Part shown: piece by piece, positions 1 to 9,284 of the stretch
Position numbering within the stretch: position 1 is the stretch's first letter
How the letters are laid out: each line of letters starts with the position of its first letter
Assembly (NCBI GenBank): GCA_965197375.1
Contig: CBDAMZ010000006.1
Coordinates: 102,792-166,791, forward strand
Length of the DNA: 64,000 bases
DNA from: CBDAMZ01 sp965197375
GTDB taxonomy: Bacteria > Acidobacteriota > Vicinamibacteria > Vicinamibacterales > UBA8438
Reading direction: 5' to 3'
Made by a program: the position numbers and the translations under genes
Notes under the pieces: model-generated
Database searches by the model: none
The model's input: the letters and a program-made list of their open reading frames with translations, nothing else
What the model was told of the DNA's origin: nothing

Positions 1-1
1 A

Positions 2-181
2 GATTATTCGCCGGTTTGTCAGCCGTCCCACACGCGCCTCTCTGTCGCGCGCCAGTGGAAAGCGCGGCCGTTGGCCGAGGAGCACTCGCTGCTAGAGCAG
101 CCGGTTGTCGCTGGTCTCGTGTTTAGCTCCTTCCGCTTTGACAATCCGGCGGCGGTGGCACGTGACGACTGGCGGGCTTAG
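2..181 (+). CDS. Possible 3' end of an unidentified gene (partial)
   Basis: One frame stays open from the window edge to a TAG at 179-181, about 59 codons with fairly polar, coding-like composition (ending RDDWRA). I do not recognise the product, and an open frame of this length can occur by chance in GC-rich DNA. It would be the C-terminus of a gene starting outside the window. Bases 182-453 hold nothing I can assign. Confidence 0.22.
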   Translation, partial: DYSPVCQPSHTRLSVARQWKARPLAEEHSLLEQPVVAGLVFSSFRFDNPAAVARDDWRA

Positions 182-453
182 TGGCCACGTAGTCGACGGT
201 TAACACGACGCACGGCTCGATGCCACTCATCGTGCAGGCGGTCTTGTGTTGGTCTGGCCATGGCTGGCACGACAAGCCACTCGAGCAAAGCTGCTGTGTT
301 AGGTCATAGGCTGGCCCGCTGTTGTTTTGGGCTACGGTCTTGCTGGCCTACGATAAGGTGAGTTCTATGCTGCCGGGCGCGCCTTGATCGAGCGCGAAAA
401 CTATGCCATCTATAACCAGTCTGAGGGGCATCCTCGCGTCAGTCCTACGCGGC

Positions 454-459
454 TATAAT
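454..459 (+). promoter_or_regulatory. Candidate -10 box upstream of the M2 peptidase gene
   Basis: A perfect TATAAT lies about 57 bases before the ATG at 516. No good TTGACA-like -35 is visible at 16-18 bp upstream, so the call rests on the -10 match and its position ahead of a monocistronic gene. Confidence 0.35.
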
Positions 460-515
460 GGCTGAGACGCGCCCCTTGTCCCTAAACGTTAAAGCCGAGA
501 ATCGGAGTGGTAGCC

Positions 516-2330
516 ATGCGTCGACATCGTTTCACCATATGCGGCGCCGTTGTACTCACCATGGCGACAGGGATGGCCGCTTGCGCGACGGATGAACTTG
601 GCCCAACCGTCGAAGATGCGCTGGTGTTCATCACGGACGCCGAAGCTCGTCTTCTCGATCTTTGGATCAAGGCGGGGAAGGCCGCCTGGGTCAAAAACAA
701 CTTCATCACGGTTGATACTAACGCCATATCGGCGGGTACAAACGCCGATCTCATGGCTGCTACAACCGAGCTGGCCAGTGCCGCGGCGCGCTTCAACGCG
801 CTTGATCTTCCAGAGGATCTTGAGCGCAAGCTGATGTTGCTGAAGACATCGCTGACTGCAGTTGCGCCGAGCACCAAGGCGCTCCAGCAGGAGCTGTCCG
901 AGATCCTGTCGGAGATGGAGGGCACGTACGGGAAAGGTGAATATTGCCCCGGGGGGGATGAGAACTGTTTAGATCTACCGACGATGGAGCGGATGTTCGC
1001 CGAACGCCGGGAGACAGATGAACTTCTGGATGTCTGGAAGGGTTGGCGGACGGTGTCGCGGTTGATGCGTCCACAGTACCAGCGGTTTGTCGAGTTGGCA
1101 AACGCCGGAGCTGTGGAGCTCGGCTTTGCCGATGTGGGAGATATGTGGCGATCCGGGTATGACATGCCGCCCGAACAATTCACGGGTGAGCTCGAACGCC
1201 TGTGGGAACAGGTTCGTCCGCTCTACGAGGCACTCCATTGCCATGTTCGGGCCGAACTCGGGGAGGAGTACGGCACGGCGGTTGTGTCGCCCGAGGAGCC
1301 GATTCCGGCCCACTTACTTGGGAACATGTGGAGTCAGACGTGGGTGAACATCATCGACATCGTTGGTCCTCGCAACAGGGGGATGGGGTATGACTTGACA
1401 CGGCAGCTCAGGCGCAAGCGAGTCGATGAAGTCTCGATGGTTCGCTACGCGGAGCGGTTTTTTCGCTCACTCGGATTCGAGCCGCTCCCGTCGACGTTTT
1501 GGGAGCGCTCGCTGTTCATCAAGCCGGTTGACCGAGAAGTCGTGTGCCATGCTAGCGCCTGGGACCTCGACTACGAGTCTGACGTTCGAATTAAGATGTG
1601 TATCTCGGTTAACGCTGAAGACTTCGTCACCGTTCATCACGAGTTGGGGCACAACTACTATCAGTTAGCGTACAGCGCCCAGGATCCCTTGTATCGCACG
1701 AGCGCGAACGACGGCTTTCACGAAGGCATCGGCGATACGATCGCTCTATCAATCACGCCTGAGTATCTCGTCAAGGTTGGGTTGCTCGACCGCGTACCCC
1801 AGGCTACTAACGATATCGGGCTGCTGTTTCGGCTGGCGCTTGATAAGATCGCCTTCCTTCCATTCGGGCTTCTAGTCGATCAGTGGCGATGGAAAGTATT
1901 CTCAGGCGAGATCGCGCCGGAGGAGTACAATCAGCGTTGGTGGCAGTTACGAGAGCAGTACCAGGGCATTCGGCCGCCCGTTTCTCGGAGCGAGGCCGAT
2001 TTCGACCCGGGTTCGAAATATCACGTGCCTGCGAACACGCCATATACGCGCTACTTCCTTGCGTACATCTTACAGTTCCAGTTTCACCGAGCCGTGTGTG
2101 AGGCGGCTGGCTTCGAGGGGCCGTTACATCGTTGCTCGATCTTCGAGAGTGCGCAGGCTGGGGCTCGTCTCGCGGCGATGCTCGAGATGGGGGCGAGCCG
2201 TCCTTGGCCAGACGCCCTCGAGGTAATCGCCGGCACGCGTGAAATGGATGCAACGGCTATCCTTGACTACTTTTCGCCGCTTGCGGCGTGGCTCGAGGAG
2301 CAGAATGAAGGGCGCGCCTGCGGCTGGTAG
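516..2330 (+). CDS. Peptidase M2 family (ACE-like) zinc dipeptidyl carboxypeptidase, exported
   Basis: A zinc metallopeptidase of family M2, the angiotensin-converting-enzyme family, which removes C-terminal dipeptides from oligopeptides. Counted from the ATG at 516, the zinc motif HELGH is at residues 375-379 and the third ligand Glu sits 24 residues later in HEGIGD (about 403), the family's expected spacing. Length (604 aa) fits single-domain bacterial ACE homologues. The N-terminus has basic residues, a hydrophobic stretch and a lipobox-like MAAC, so it is probably a lipoprotein in the periplasm. A GTG at 507 is in frame, but a GGAG-type ribosome site sits well placed for 516. A strong hairpin directly after the stop suggests a single-gene transcript. 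With the GGT gene that follows, it suggests extracellular peptide scavenging. Confidence 0.93.
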   Translation: MRRHRFTICGAVVLTMATGMAACATDELGPTVEDALVFITDAEARLLDLWIKAGKAAWVKNNFITVDTNAISAGTNADLMAATTELASAAARFNALDLPEDLERKLMLLKTSLTAVAPSTKALQQELSEILSEMEGTYGKGEYCPGGDENCLDLPTMERMFAERRETDELLDVWKGWRTVSRLMRPQYQRFVELANAGAVELGFADVGDMWRSGYDMPPEQFTGELERLWEQVRPLYEALHCHVRAELGEEYGTAVVSPEEPIPAHLLGNMWSQTWVNIIDIVGPRNRGMGYDLTRQLRRKRVDEVSMVRYAERFFRSLGFEPLPSTFWERSLFIKPVDREVVCHASAWDLDYESDVRIKMCISVNAEDFVTVHHELGHNYYQLAYSAQDPLYRTSANDGFHEGIGDTIALSITPEYLVKVGLLDRVPQATNDIGLLFRLALDKIAFLPFGLLVDQWRWKVFSGEIAPEEYNQRWWQLREQYQGIRPPVSRSEADFDPGSKYHVPANTPYTRYFLAYILQFQFHRAVCEAAGFEGPLHRCSIFESAQAGARLAAMLEMGASRPWPDALEVIAGTREMDATAILDYFSPLAAWLEEQNEGRACGW

Positions 2331-2366
2331 ATCGGGATAAACTATTAACCGGGCAGTTATCCCGAT
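2331..2366 (+). terminator. Perfect 10-bp hairpin right after the M2 peptidase stop
   Basis: ATCGGGATAA (2331-2340) pairs exactly with TTATCCCGAT (2357-2366) around a 16-base loop, beginning at the first base after the stop codon. No T-tract follows, so it may be a factor-dependent terminator or an mRNA 3'-end stabiliser. Confidence 0.5.
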
Positions 2367-2610
2367 TCCGTCGCAGCGTAGGCAATGGCTCGCGCGGTTA
2401 GGCCCAGACCTTTGTTGCCGAGTGCGTTCGTCGCGCCGGCAGCGTGATATATACCGAGAGGTTGGGGACTGCGCGCCGCGGCCCGTGTTGGTGCAATCGT
2501 GCTCGTAGGGCAGGGCCTGAGGCAAGTCGAGGCAACTGAAGGGTTGCCCCGCGGTCGTTACGCGCGTACCATCTTCTGCAGTGGCCTGCGTTTAAAAGAG
2601 GAGAGTCGCG

Positions 2611-4632
2611 ATGCAACAGTATTTGCGGACCTTCGGCGTGCTCGTCACCCTGGTAGGGCTGGTGAGCCTGATGGCATCGGCGCAACAATACCCGGCGACC
2701 GAGAAATTCAAAAACCTCCAGACCTTCAAGGACGAGGTTGTCGCGGCGCGCGGCGTCGTGGCCACCAACCACCCCCTGGCGTCGGCGGCCGGCCAGATGA
2801 TGCTGGCCAAAGGGGGCAATGCCATTGACGCGATTATTGCCGCCTACTTTGCATTGTCTGTCGTCGAGCCAGCCATGGTGAGTCCCTTCGGGTCTGGCTT
2901 TATTACTCTCTATACGGAGGACGGCGAGGCGATCACCCTGGACAACTACACGGTGGCACCGGCCGCGGCGACGCCGACCATGTACGAGCTAGTCCACCTA
3001 GGCGATGAACAGGCGCAGGCGGAGGCCGGTCACACAGTTGTTGGCCAGGAAAATACCAGAGGCGTGAAATCAATCGGTGTCGCAGGCAACCTTAAAGCCT
3101 GGCTCTGGGCGCTCAAGTACCACGGTAGTAGACGGTTAGACTTGCAGCAGATCATGGCACCAGCAATCGACTACGCGAAGAACGGCCATCGGTTATCGCC
3201 GGCCGTGGCACGGACCATCAACAGGTTCGCCGCCTCGATCTCGCTGACTTCGATTGAAAATTCTGTCGTGCTCAGTGATCGGGGAGAAGCGCTACGGTCT
3301 CGGGGCGAGCCGCAATATGAGGGATGGGCGGAGCAATTTGCACCAGGCGGCGAGCCGTTACAGGCCGGAGCCTGGATCAAGCGGTCTGGCTACGCGGTCA
3401 CCCTTGAGGCAATTGCGAACGCGGCACCTGCGGGCGCGTCACTTGATAAGCAGCTCGATGCAGCCGGGCGACGGTTCTACGCGGGCGACATTGCTGAATA
3501 CGTTGCCAGCTACGTTCGTAGCCAGGGTGGCATCCTGTCGATGAGCGATCTAGTGTGGTACTGGGGCGAGGGCCTCGACGATATGTCTGAGGACCAGGGG
3601 CTACGGCTCCGGACGCCCATTCGTGGCAACTACCGCGGCTATGAGGTGATTGCCATGCCTCCAACAAGCTCTGGGGGTACGCACATTGTAGAGATCCTGA
3701 ACATTCTCGAGGGGTATGACATCGGTGCACTCGGCTTTGGCAACCCGAAGACATTACACCTGATGACCGAGGCGATGAAGATTGCGTGGGCGGATCGCGA
3801 TGCCTATATGGGTGATCCGGACTATGCCCATCGGGATCCGTCCTATGACTACGCCGCGCCGCCGGTTGAGCGCCTAATTGACAAGGCGTACGCCTCGAAT
3901 CGCCGGGCTGAAATCGACGAAAATGCCGCCAACCGGTACGCACCCGGGCAGTTTGAAGGAATCCCATCGGTGGCCTCGCTCGGGCTACCAACGTACGAGT
4001 CGGCCAATACAACACATGCGACAGCTATGGATAGCAATGGCAACGTTGTTTCAATGACCCAGACGCTCAACCACGGCTTCGGCTCAGGCGTGGCGGTGCC
4101 TGGCATGAAGCCTGGGAGCGGCATGCTCCTGAATAACACGATGGCGCTCTTCGATCCGGACCCGCGCCCTGGCTACGAGCGTGCGAACGCGGTTGCGTCG
4201 CGCAAGCGTCAGCTAAGCTCCATGTCACCGACGATTATCCTGAAAGACGGTAAGCCGTACTTTGCCATCGGCACGCCTGGCGGGACACGTATCTATGCCA
4301 CCGTGCTCCAGGGCATCATGAACGTCATCGACCACGGGATGACGATTCAGCAGGCGGTTGAGGCGCCCCGTATTTGGACCATGATGTACGGCGACCTAAA
4401 CATCGAGGAGGGAATTCCTCAGGGAGTTGGCGAGGCGCTTGAGGCGATGGGGCACAGCGTGCGACGGGTGCGGACGGTTGCCGGAGGTATGAACGGCGTG
4501 CTGATGGACCCGGCGACCGGCCTGATCCACGGCGGCGCCTGCTGGCGTGCTGATGGCTCGGCCGCTGGTTGGAGTGGTGGCGGCGCCCTGCCGCCGGACA
4601 AAAAATACCCACCGAGCTGGGAATCGAGATAG
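2611..4632 (+). CDS. ggt: Gamma-glutamyltransferase, secreted
   Basis: Gamma-glutamyltranspeptidase, an Ntn-hydrolase that cleaves gamma-glutamyl bonds such as those of glutathione after autoprocessing into two subunits. The predicted nucleophile is the first Thr of the NTTHATA motif (about residue 467); the downstream oxyanion/substrate motif GTPGGTR is also present. At 673 aa it is longer than the usual 560-590 aa. The N-terminus (residues 1-25, ending in ASA) is a signal peptide, so the enzyme should be periplasmic or extracellular. A strong GAGGAG ribosome site precedes the ATG. It converges on the cupin gene. A second, damaged GGT lies at 43-44.8 kb. Confidence 0.95.
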   Translation: MQQYLRTFGVLVTLVGLVSLMASAQQYPATEKFKNLQTFKDEVVAARGVVATNHPLASAAGQMMLAKGGNAIDAIIAAYFALSVVEPAMVSPFGSGFITLYTEDGEAITLDNYTVAPAAATPTMYELVHLGDEQAQAEAGHTVVGQENTRGVKSIGVAGNLKAWLWALKYHGSRRLDLQQIMAPAIDYAKNGHRLSPAVARTINRFAASISLTSIENSVVLSDRGEALRSRGEPQYEGWAEQFAPGGEPLQAGAWIKRSGYAVTLEAIANAAPAGASLDKQLDAAGRRFYAGDIAEYVASYVRSQGGILSMSDLVWYWGEGLDDMSEDQGLRLRTPIRGNYRGYEVIAMPPTSSGGTHIVEILNILEGYDIGALGFGNPKTLHLMTEAMKIAWADRDAYMGDPDYAHRDPSYDYAAPPVERLIDKAYASNRRAEIDENAANRYAPGQFEGIPSVASLGLPTYESANTTHATAMDSNGNVVSMTQTLNHGFGSGVAVPGMKPGSGMLLNNTMALFDPDPRPGYERANAVASRKRQLSSMSPTIILKDGKPYFAIGTPGGTRIYATVLQGIMNVIDHGMTIQQAVEAPRIWTMMYGDLNIEEGIPQGVGEALEAMGHSVRRVRTVAGGMNGVLMDPATGLIHGGACWRADGSAAGWSGGGALPPDKKYPPSWESR

Positions 4633-4686
4633 GAGTAGCACGGTAGAACAAACGCCGTTCCGGCAATTGAGGTTAGGGCGGCGTGC

Positions 4687-5073
4687 TTATTCCGCATATT
4701 GCTCGTCGCTGACCTTGTCGAGCCAGACCGTCCTCGCGTTGATGTTGATCGCGAGGTGGGTCGTCGGCGTCCGTTCACTCGCTCCGTGCCAGTGCCTTTC
4801 GTCCGGTTCGATGCAGACCACGTCTCCTGCATCGGCTTCCTGAACCGGCTCGCCCTCTTTCTGGAAGCGGCATCGCCCGGCGACGATTAACAATAACTGC
4901 GGGCCGCTGTGCGTGTGCCAGTCGGTGCGCGCACCGGGTTTAAAGTCGACGTGGTACACGTTAACCTGTGGGTTGTCACATACGCCGGTCATGCGTGTTA
5001 GTTTCGCCTGCCCGGTGAATGTGTTTGGGTCTGACGGTTCTTGTATCTGGCCGCGAAGACGGAAAATTCTCAT
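4687..5073 (-). CDS. Small cupin-domain protein
   Basis: A 128-aa single-domain cupin. The first cupin motif reads GARTDWHTHSGPQ, with two His ligands but Gln where the usual Glu is expected; the second motif carries PDERHWHGA. Such proteins bind a metal and may be small dioxygenases, isomerases or sensors; the sequence does not say which. It follows the lactate permease gene on the same strand by 13 bases, so the two are probably co-transcribed. A role in sensing or modifying an organic acid is only inference. Confidence 0.82.
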   Translation of the reverse strand: MRIFRLRGQIQEPSDPNTFTGQAKLTRMTGVCDNPQVNVYHVDFKPGARTDWHTHSGPQLLLIVAGRCRFQKEGEPVQEADAGDVVCIEPDERHWHGASERTPTTHLAININARTVWLDKVSDEQYAE

Positions 5074-5086
5074 GGGTATTCGACCG

Positions 5087-6862
5087 TTAGTTTACTGCCG
5101 AAAGACGGTTACCATGACGGGCGATGGCGTAGAATGCTACGGCTGCAATGAGCGCCACGATTGCCGTGCCGGCGTTGAGCGCTCCCTTCGTGCTATACGA
5201 CACAATGAGATAGCCCACCGCTCCTGGGAGTAGCGCATAGTAGATAAACGGGACGATCGTCATCCGGATAACCGCACCTTCCCGTCCTAACAGACCTGCC
5301 ACAGCCGAAGCAGCCACGACGTTGTGTACGCAGATCATGTTGCCGGCCGCGCCGCCGACCGCCTGTAAGGCCACCACCCACGTAGGGTCGACCGAGATAC
5401 GTTGTCCCATCTCGAACTGGAACAGCGAAAACATCATGTTGCTGATCGTATTGCTGCCGGCCACGGCTGCGCCAAGACCACCGATTAACGGTGCAAAGAT
5501 CGGCCAGGCTGAGCCGACGAGTGATGCAACGCCGTTAGCTAGCACGATCGGCATTAGCTCGTAGCCAGCCGCCCCGCCGCCGCTTTCGATGAAGACCTGC
5601 ACCATCGGAACCGTAAAGATCAAAGCTACTGATGCCGAGGCCGTAATCTTCAGCGACACCATCCATGATTTTTTATAGTAGGCAGGTTGGATCCGATGCA
5701 TAAAGAAGGTGGCGAGCGAGGCGATGATGAAGATGGTGCCAGGAAGAAACAGTGGTTCCACGCGCGCCGAGATGTCGGTTCCGAAGATGCTTGGCCAGGT
5801 GATGGTCCACGTTTTGAGCCAGCCGCCGATTGGCAGGGCCCGTAACCTGGTGACCAGTAAGAGTGCCGCCACGAGCATGTATGGCGACCATGCCTTGATC
5901 ATGCCCATCGATCTGCTGTGGTGGGTAACGCTCGTAAACTCGATTGAGCCGGTCCAGTCAGCAGGCCAATTGGCCTTCCGATCGAACTCCCACGTTTCCT
6001 CTGGTTTGGGGAGGAGGAAGCCTTTTCGAGCCGTGGTCACGACAATTGCTAGCCCGACGAGGCTGCCTATCAGTGCAGGGAACTCCGGTCCGAGCAAGTA
6101 GGCAGCTACGACAAACGGGATCGTCATTGCTAGCGCGGCGAACAAAGCGAACTTCCAAACGCGCAGCCCTTCAGCGAAGGACCGATTCTTACCGAAGAAT
6201 CTGGTCATCACTGAAACAAGGATCAGCGGGACGAGCGTTCCGGCGATTGCGTGAAGAATCGCAGCTTTACGCGCAATGTGCGCAAGAAAGTCAGTCCAGG
6301 GATACCCGCTGGCCGATGTGAACTGCTTAATCGTTGGATGGTCTAGACCCTCATTGATGCCAATAAGAATTGGTGTCCCGGCGGCGCCAAATGTTACTGG
6401 TGTGCTCTGGATGATCATGCCGGCCACGACCGCCGCCATGCCGGGGAAGCCGAGGCCGACGAGGAGGGGCACTGCCACCGCGGCCGGCGTGCCAAAGCCA
6501 GCCGACCCTTCGATGAATGACCCGAAGAGCCACGCAATGATGATCACCTGTACCCGCCGATCTGGCGTGATGTCGGTGAATCCCTGGCGGATTGTCTTCA
6601 GCGCGCCGCTCTCCTGCAAAGTGTTCAATAGGAGAATCGCGCCGAAGATGATGTAGAGGAGCGTTAACGTGATGATAAGACCATTGATTGTTGCGGCGGC
6701 GACCTGAACAATGGAGACTTGCCAAACCGCAATTGCCAGTACGATGGCGACTACGTAGGACAACGGCATGGCCCAGCTGGCAGGCCAGCGCAACCCGACG
6801 AGGAAGACCGCCACGGTGATGATGGGGAGAAGAGACAGGACAGCTAAAACGGCAGTGTTCAC
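5087..6862 (-). CDS. lldP: L-lactate permease (LctP family)
   Basis: A 591-aa inner-membrane carrier of the LctP family, which imports lactate or glycolate with protons. It has about a dozen or more hydrophobic segments and family-typical stretches, including GSFIEGSAGFGTPAAV near residue 115 and the repeated SNTISNMMFSLFQF-type segment near residue 470. The GTG start at 6862 is supported by an AGGAGG site about 10 bases upstream. Downstream is the cupin gene; upstream, 14 bases away, is a small protein of unknown function. No lactate dehydrogenase is in the window. Confidence 0.95.
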   Translation of the reverse strand: MNTAVLAVLSLLPIITVAVFLVGLRWPASWAMPLSYVVAIVLAIAVWQVSIVQVAAATINGLIITLTLLYIIFGAILLLNTLQESGALKTIRQGFTDITPDRRVQVIIIAWLFGSFIEGSAGFGTPAAVAVPLLVGLGFPGMAAVVAGMIIQSTPVTFGAAGTPILIGINEGLDHPTIKQFTSASGYPWTDFLAHIARKAAILHAIAGTLVPLILVSVMTRFFGKNRSFAEGLRVWKFALFAALAMTIPFVVAAYLLGPEFPALIGSLVGLAIVVTTARKGFLLPKPEETWEFDRKANWPADWTGSIEFTSVTHHSRSMGMIKAWSPYMLVAALLLVTRLRALPIGGWLKTWTITWPSIFGTDISARVEPLFLPGTIFIIASLATFFMHRIQPAYYKKSWMVSLKITASASVALIFTVPMVQVFIESGGGAAGYELMPIVLANGVASLVGSAWPIFAPLIGGLGAAVAGSNTISNMMFSLFQFEMGQRISVDPTWVVALQAVGGAAGNMICVHNVVAASAVAGLLGREGAVIRMTIVPFIYYALLPGAVGYLIVSYSTKGALNAGTAIVALIAAVAFYAIARHGNRLSAVN

Positions 6863-6876
6863 TGGTGATGTTCCTC

Positions 6877-7209
6877 CTAGGAGGATGGGTCGGTGTCAGT
6901 CTCCCTCGCACTCTCGATCGCGACGGCTTCCGTGTTGAACACCTCGAACCCCGTATTGAGCTTCACGACGGCCGAGAGCTTCTTGGTGCGGCTGGTCTCG
7001 CCTGCGAACTTTAGTTTGCTGTCTTTGTTCTGCACGTTGGTGAACACACTGAGTAACTCGTCGGGACACCTGTCTCTTGCACACGCAACGCCAGCCAGGT
7101 TAAACAGGAAATATATGTACCCCTGTTCGAGGGGGCCGGCGGTGCGTTCGGCGATCTGCACGGCAACGGCCTTGTCGCTGGCCACTGCTGATTTGATGGG
7201 CCGCGACAT
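6877..7209 (-). CDS. Small hypothetical protein ahead of the lactate permease
   Basis: A 110-aa soluble protein that I do not recognise. The reading frame has strong G/C preference in third codon positions, as the neighbouring real genes do, which argues that it is coding rather than a shadow. It ends 14 bases before the permease start, so an operon is likely. The ATG at 7209 has no clear ribosome site, so the true start could be internal. No signal peptide or membrane segment is evident. Confidence 0.5.
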   Translation of the reverse strand: MSRPIKSAVASDKAVAVQIAERTAGPLEQGYIYFLFNLAGVACARDRCPDELLSVFTNVQNKDSKLKFAGETSRTKKLSAVVKLNTGFEVFNTEAVAIESARETDTDPSS

Positions 7210-7568
7210 TGTAGCGCAAAGACCGGAAAGGGCGTGGCGGTGGCCGGGGCAGCTGGCATTGCCTTAACTAGTGGTAGCAAAAGTTTATTGTGACGTCTGA
7301 AGGCACTACCGTGTCTCGCATCCAGCTTCTGAGATCCGCTGACATTTTCTGCTCGGCGTCCAGACTGGTTGTGTTGTGCGTCGCTTACACACTTAGGGCA
7401 TACGAGCTCCGCTCACCTTGTAAGCTTGGCTAAGAACGCCAGAACATTTGGCTCGGGGTTCCAGATCAGGGATATTAGCTGGTGATCGGTGAGGATCTAA
7501 AAATTGGAACGACTGTAGCCTAACGCATTCGCCATGAGCTACAGTTCACGCTAGAAGGACGTCCACCC
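7210..7568. other. Intergenic region between divergent units
   Basis: About 360 bases separate the divergent lactate-permease and alanine-dehydrogenase units. It must hold both promoters, but I see no convincing -35/-10 pair, riboswitch or operator. Confidence 0.4.
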
Positions 7569-8675
7569 ATGCGCGTTGGCATCCCAGCCGAAATCAAAGA
7601 AGACGAGAGCCGAGTAGCGATTACCCCAGCTGGTGTAGCTGCCTTTAACCTGCATGGGCATGAAGTCTTCATCGAAACGGGGGCCGGTAAAGGCAGCGCC
7701 ATTGCGGATGACGCTTACAGGCTTGTGGGTGCGGCCATTGTGCACCGTCCGGAGCAGGTGTGGGAATGCGACCTTGTCCTAAAGGTGAAGGAGCCGCTTG
7801 AGCCAGAATTTCCGCTGCTCCAGCCCGGACAGGTGATCTTTACCTACCTTCATCTGGCTGCCTCTGAAACGCTCACCAGGACCTTGCTCGACAAAAAAAT
7901 CGTGGGCGTCGGGTACGAGACGGTCCAGCTCGAGGATGGCACATTGCCGCTTCTGACGCCGATGTCCGAGGTGGCTGGGAGGCTGTCGATTCAGGCTGGG
8001 GCGAGTTCATTGGAGATGATTTCTGGAGGGAAGGGGATTTTGCTACCTGGTGTCTCCGGCGTCCGCCGAGGCCGTGTCACCATCATCGGCGCTGGGGTCG
8101 TCGGTCTCAATGCTTGCGTGGTCGGTGTTGGCTTCGGTGCTGACGTAACGATTATTGATACTAACCCGCTGCGGCTCGCCTATGTCCGTGACGTTGTACA
8201 AGGTCACGTAACGACTCTGATGTCGAATGCTGCGAACGTGGAGAGCGCCGTCACCGAGGCCGATCTCGTTATTTGCGCCGTGCTAATTCCTGGCGCCAAG
8301 ACGACAAGACTCATCTCCAGGCAGCTTTTGAAGCAGATGGAATCAGGTTCGGCACTCGTCGACGTTGCCGTCGATCAAGGAGGTGGCACAGAAACTAGCC
8401 GGCCGACCACCCACCGTGACCCGCGCTACATCGAGGAGGGAGTGGTGCACTACTGCGTGTCGAATATGCCAGGCGCGGTTCCGCATACCTCGACCTATGC
8501 GCTCACCAACGCGACCTTGGCTTACGCGCTGGAGATCGCCGACAAAGGATGGCGAGACGCCAGCGCGAGCAATGCGGCTCTTGCTAGAGGCGTCAACCTC
8601 GCACAGGGCCACGTCACCCACGGAGCGGTCGCTGAGGCGCACAGGATGAAGCACGTGCCGTTGAGCCAGTTGTAG
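7569..8675 (+). CDS. ald: Alanine dehydrogenase
   Basis: NAD-dependent L-alanine dehydrogenase, interconverting L-alanine with pyruvate and ammonia. The 368-aa protein starts with the family's MRVGIPxEIK and has the pyruvate-binding Lys of KVKEP (about residue 74), the catalytic His of TYLHLA (about 95), a Rossmann motif VTIIGAGVVG, and the DVAVDQGG segment with the catalytic Asp near residue 270. A GAAGGA site lies upstream of the ATG. With the adjacent lactate permease it may link lactate, pyruvate and alanine pools. Confidence 0.96.
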   Translation: MRVGIPAEIKEDESRVAITPAGVAAFNLHGHEVFIETGAGKGSAIADDAYRLVGAAIVHRPEQVWECDLVLKVKEPLEPEFPLLQPGQVIFTYLHLAASETLTRTLLDKKIVGVGYETVQLEDGTLPLLTPMSEVAGRLSIQAGASSLEMISGGKGILLPGVSGVRRGRVTIIGAGVVGLNACVVGVGFGADVTIIDTNPLRLAYVRDVVQGHVTTLMSNAANVESAVTEADLVICAVLIPGAKTTRLISRQLLKQMESGSALVDVAVDQGGGTETSRPTTHRDPRYIEEGVVHYCVSNMPGAVPHTSTYALTNATLAYALEIADKGWRDASASNAALARGVNLAQGHVTHGAVAEAHRMKHVPLSQL

Positions 8676-8748
8676 TGGTTCTCTATCCTTGGTAGTAGAT
8701 CAGGTGCCAGGATGACCGGTCGCCCACGACGATCAGGGAGGAGTTGTA

Positions 8749-9066
8749 GTGTCCAACTATGTGAAAGTTGAAGACTCGGAGAGTTTTCTACCGGGCAAGG
8801 TCAAGTGTGTGTTCGCGGGCGACCGCCGGATTGCCGTCTTCAATGATGGTGGCGCACTCCGGGCGATCGATAATGTCTGCAACCATGTTGGCGGCCCGCT
8901 TTCGGAGGGGCCCTGTGAGGATGGAATCGTTACTTGTCCGTGGCACGGCGCGCAGTTCCGTCTGAGTGATGGACAAGTGCTGAGAGCACCGGCCGGGCGA
9001 AGTGTTCAGACCTATTCGACGCGGGTTACTGACGGAGTCATCGAGGTTGGGGTGGAGGAGGGGTAG
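8749..9066 (+). CDS. Rieske-type [2Fe-2S] ferredoxin
   Basis: A 105-aa soluble Rieske protein with the cluster-binding pattern C44-x-H46 and C63-x-x-H66 in a CNHVGGP...CPWHGA context. Proteins of this size deliver electrons to oxygenases or belong to the nitrite-reductase small-subunit/NirD-like group. The partner is not obvious here. The start is GTG at 8749, set by the GGGAGGAG site just upstream. It follows ald by about 70 bases and could share its transcript. Confidence 0.9.
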   Translation: MSNYVKVEDSESFLPGKVKCVFAGDRRIAVFNDGGALRAIDNVCNHVGGPLSEGPCEDGIVTCPWHGAQFRLSDGQVLRAPAGRSVQTYSTRVTDGVIEVGVEEG

Positions 9067-9284
9067 TTGCTGCTCGCTAAGTTACGTTATGAATATTACA
9101 ACCTTTCTATTTCGAGACGTACATCCGGCGATTCTCGTTCCGGACATCCAATGATTCAGGTTGGCTTCTCAATGACGAATCCACTGCACCAAAGTAAGGC
9201 GCTCTTCTCAGGCTGATTGCCTAGCGGCGCCTCCGCAATCTATGTTTTTGACGTCCAGTACCGACGAAACGTAACGCGGGAAAC

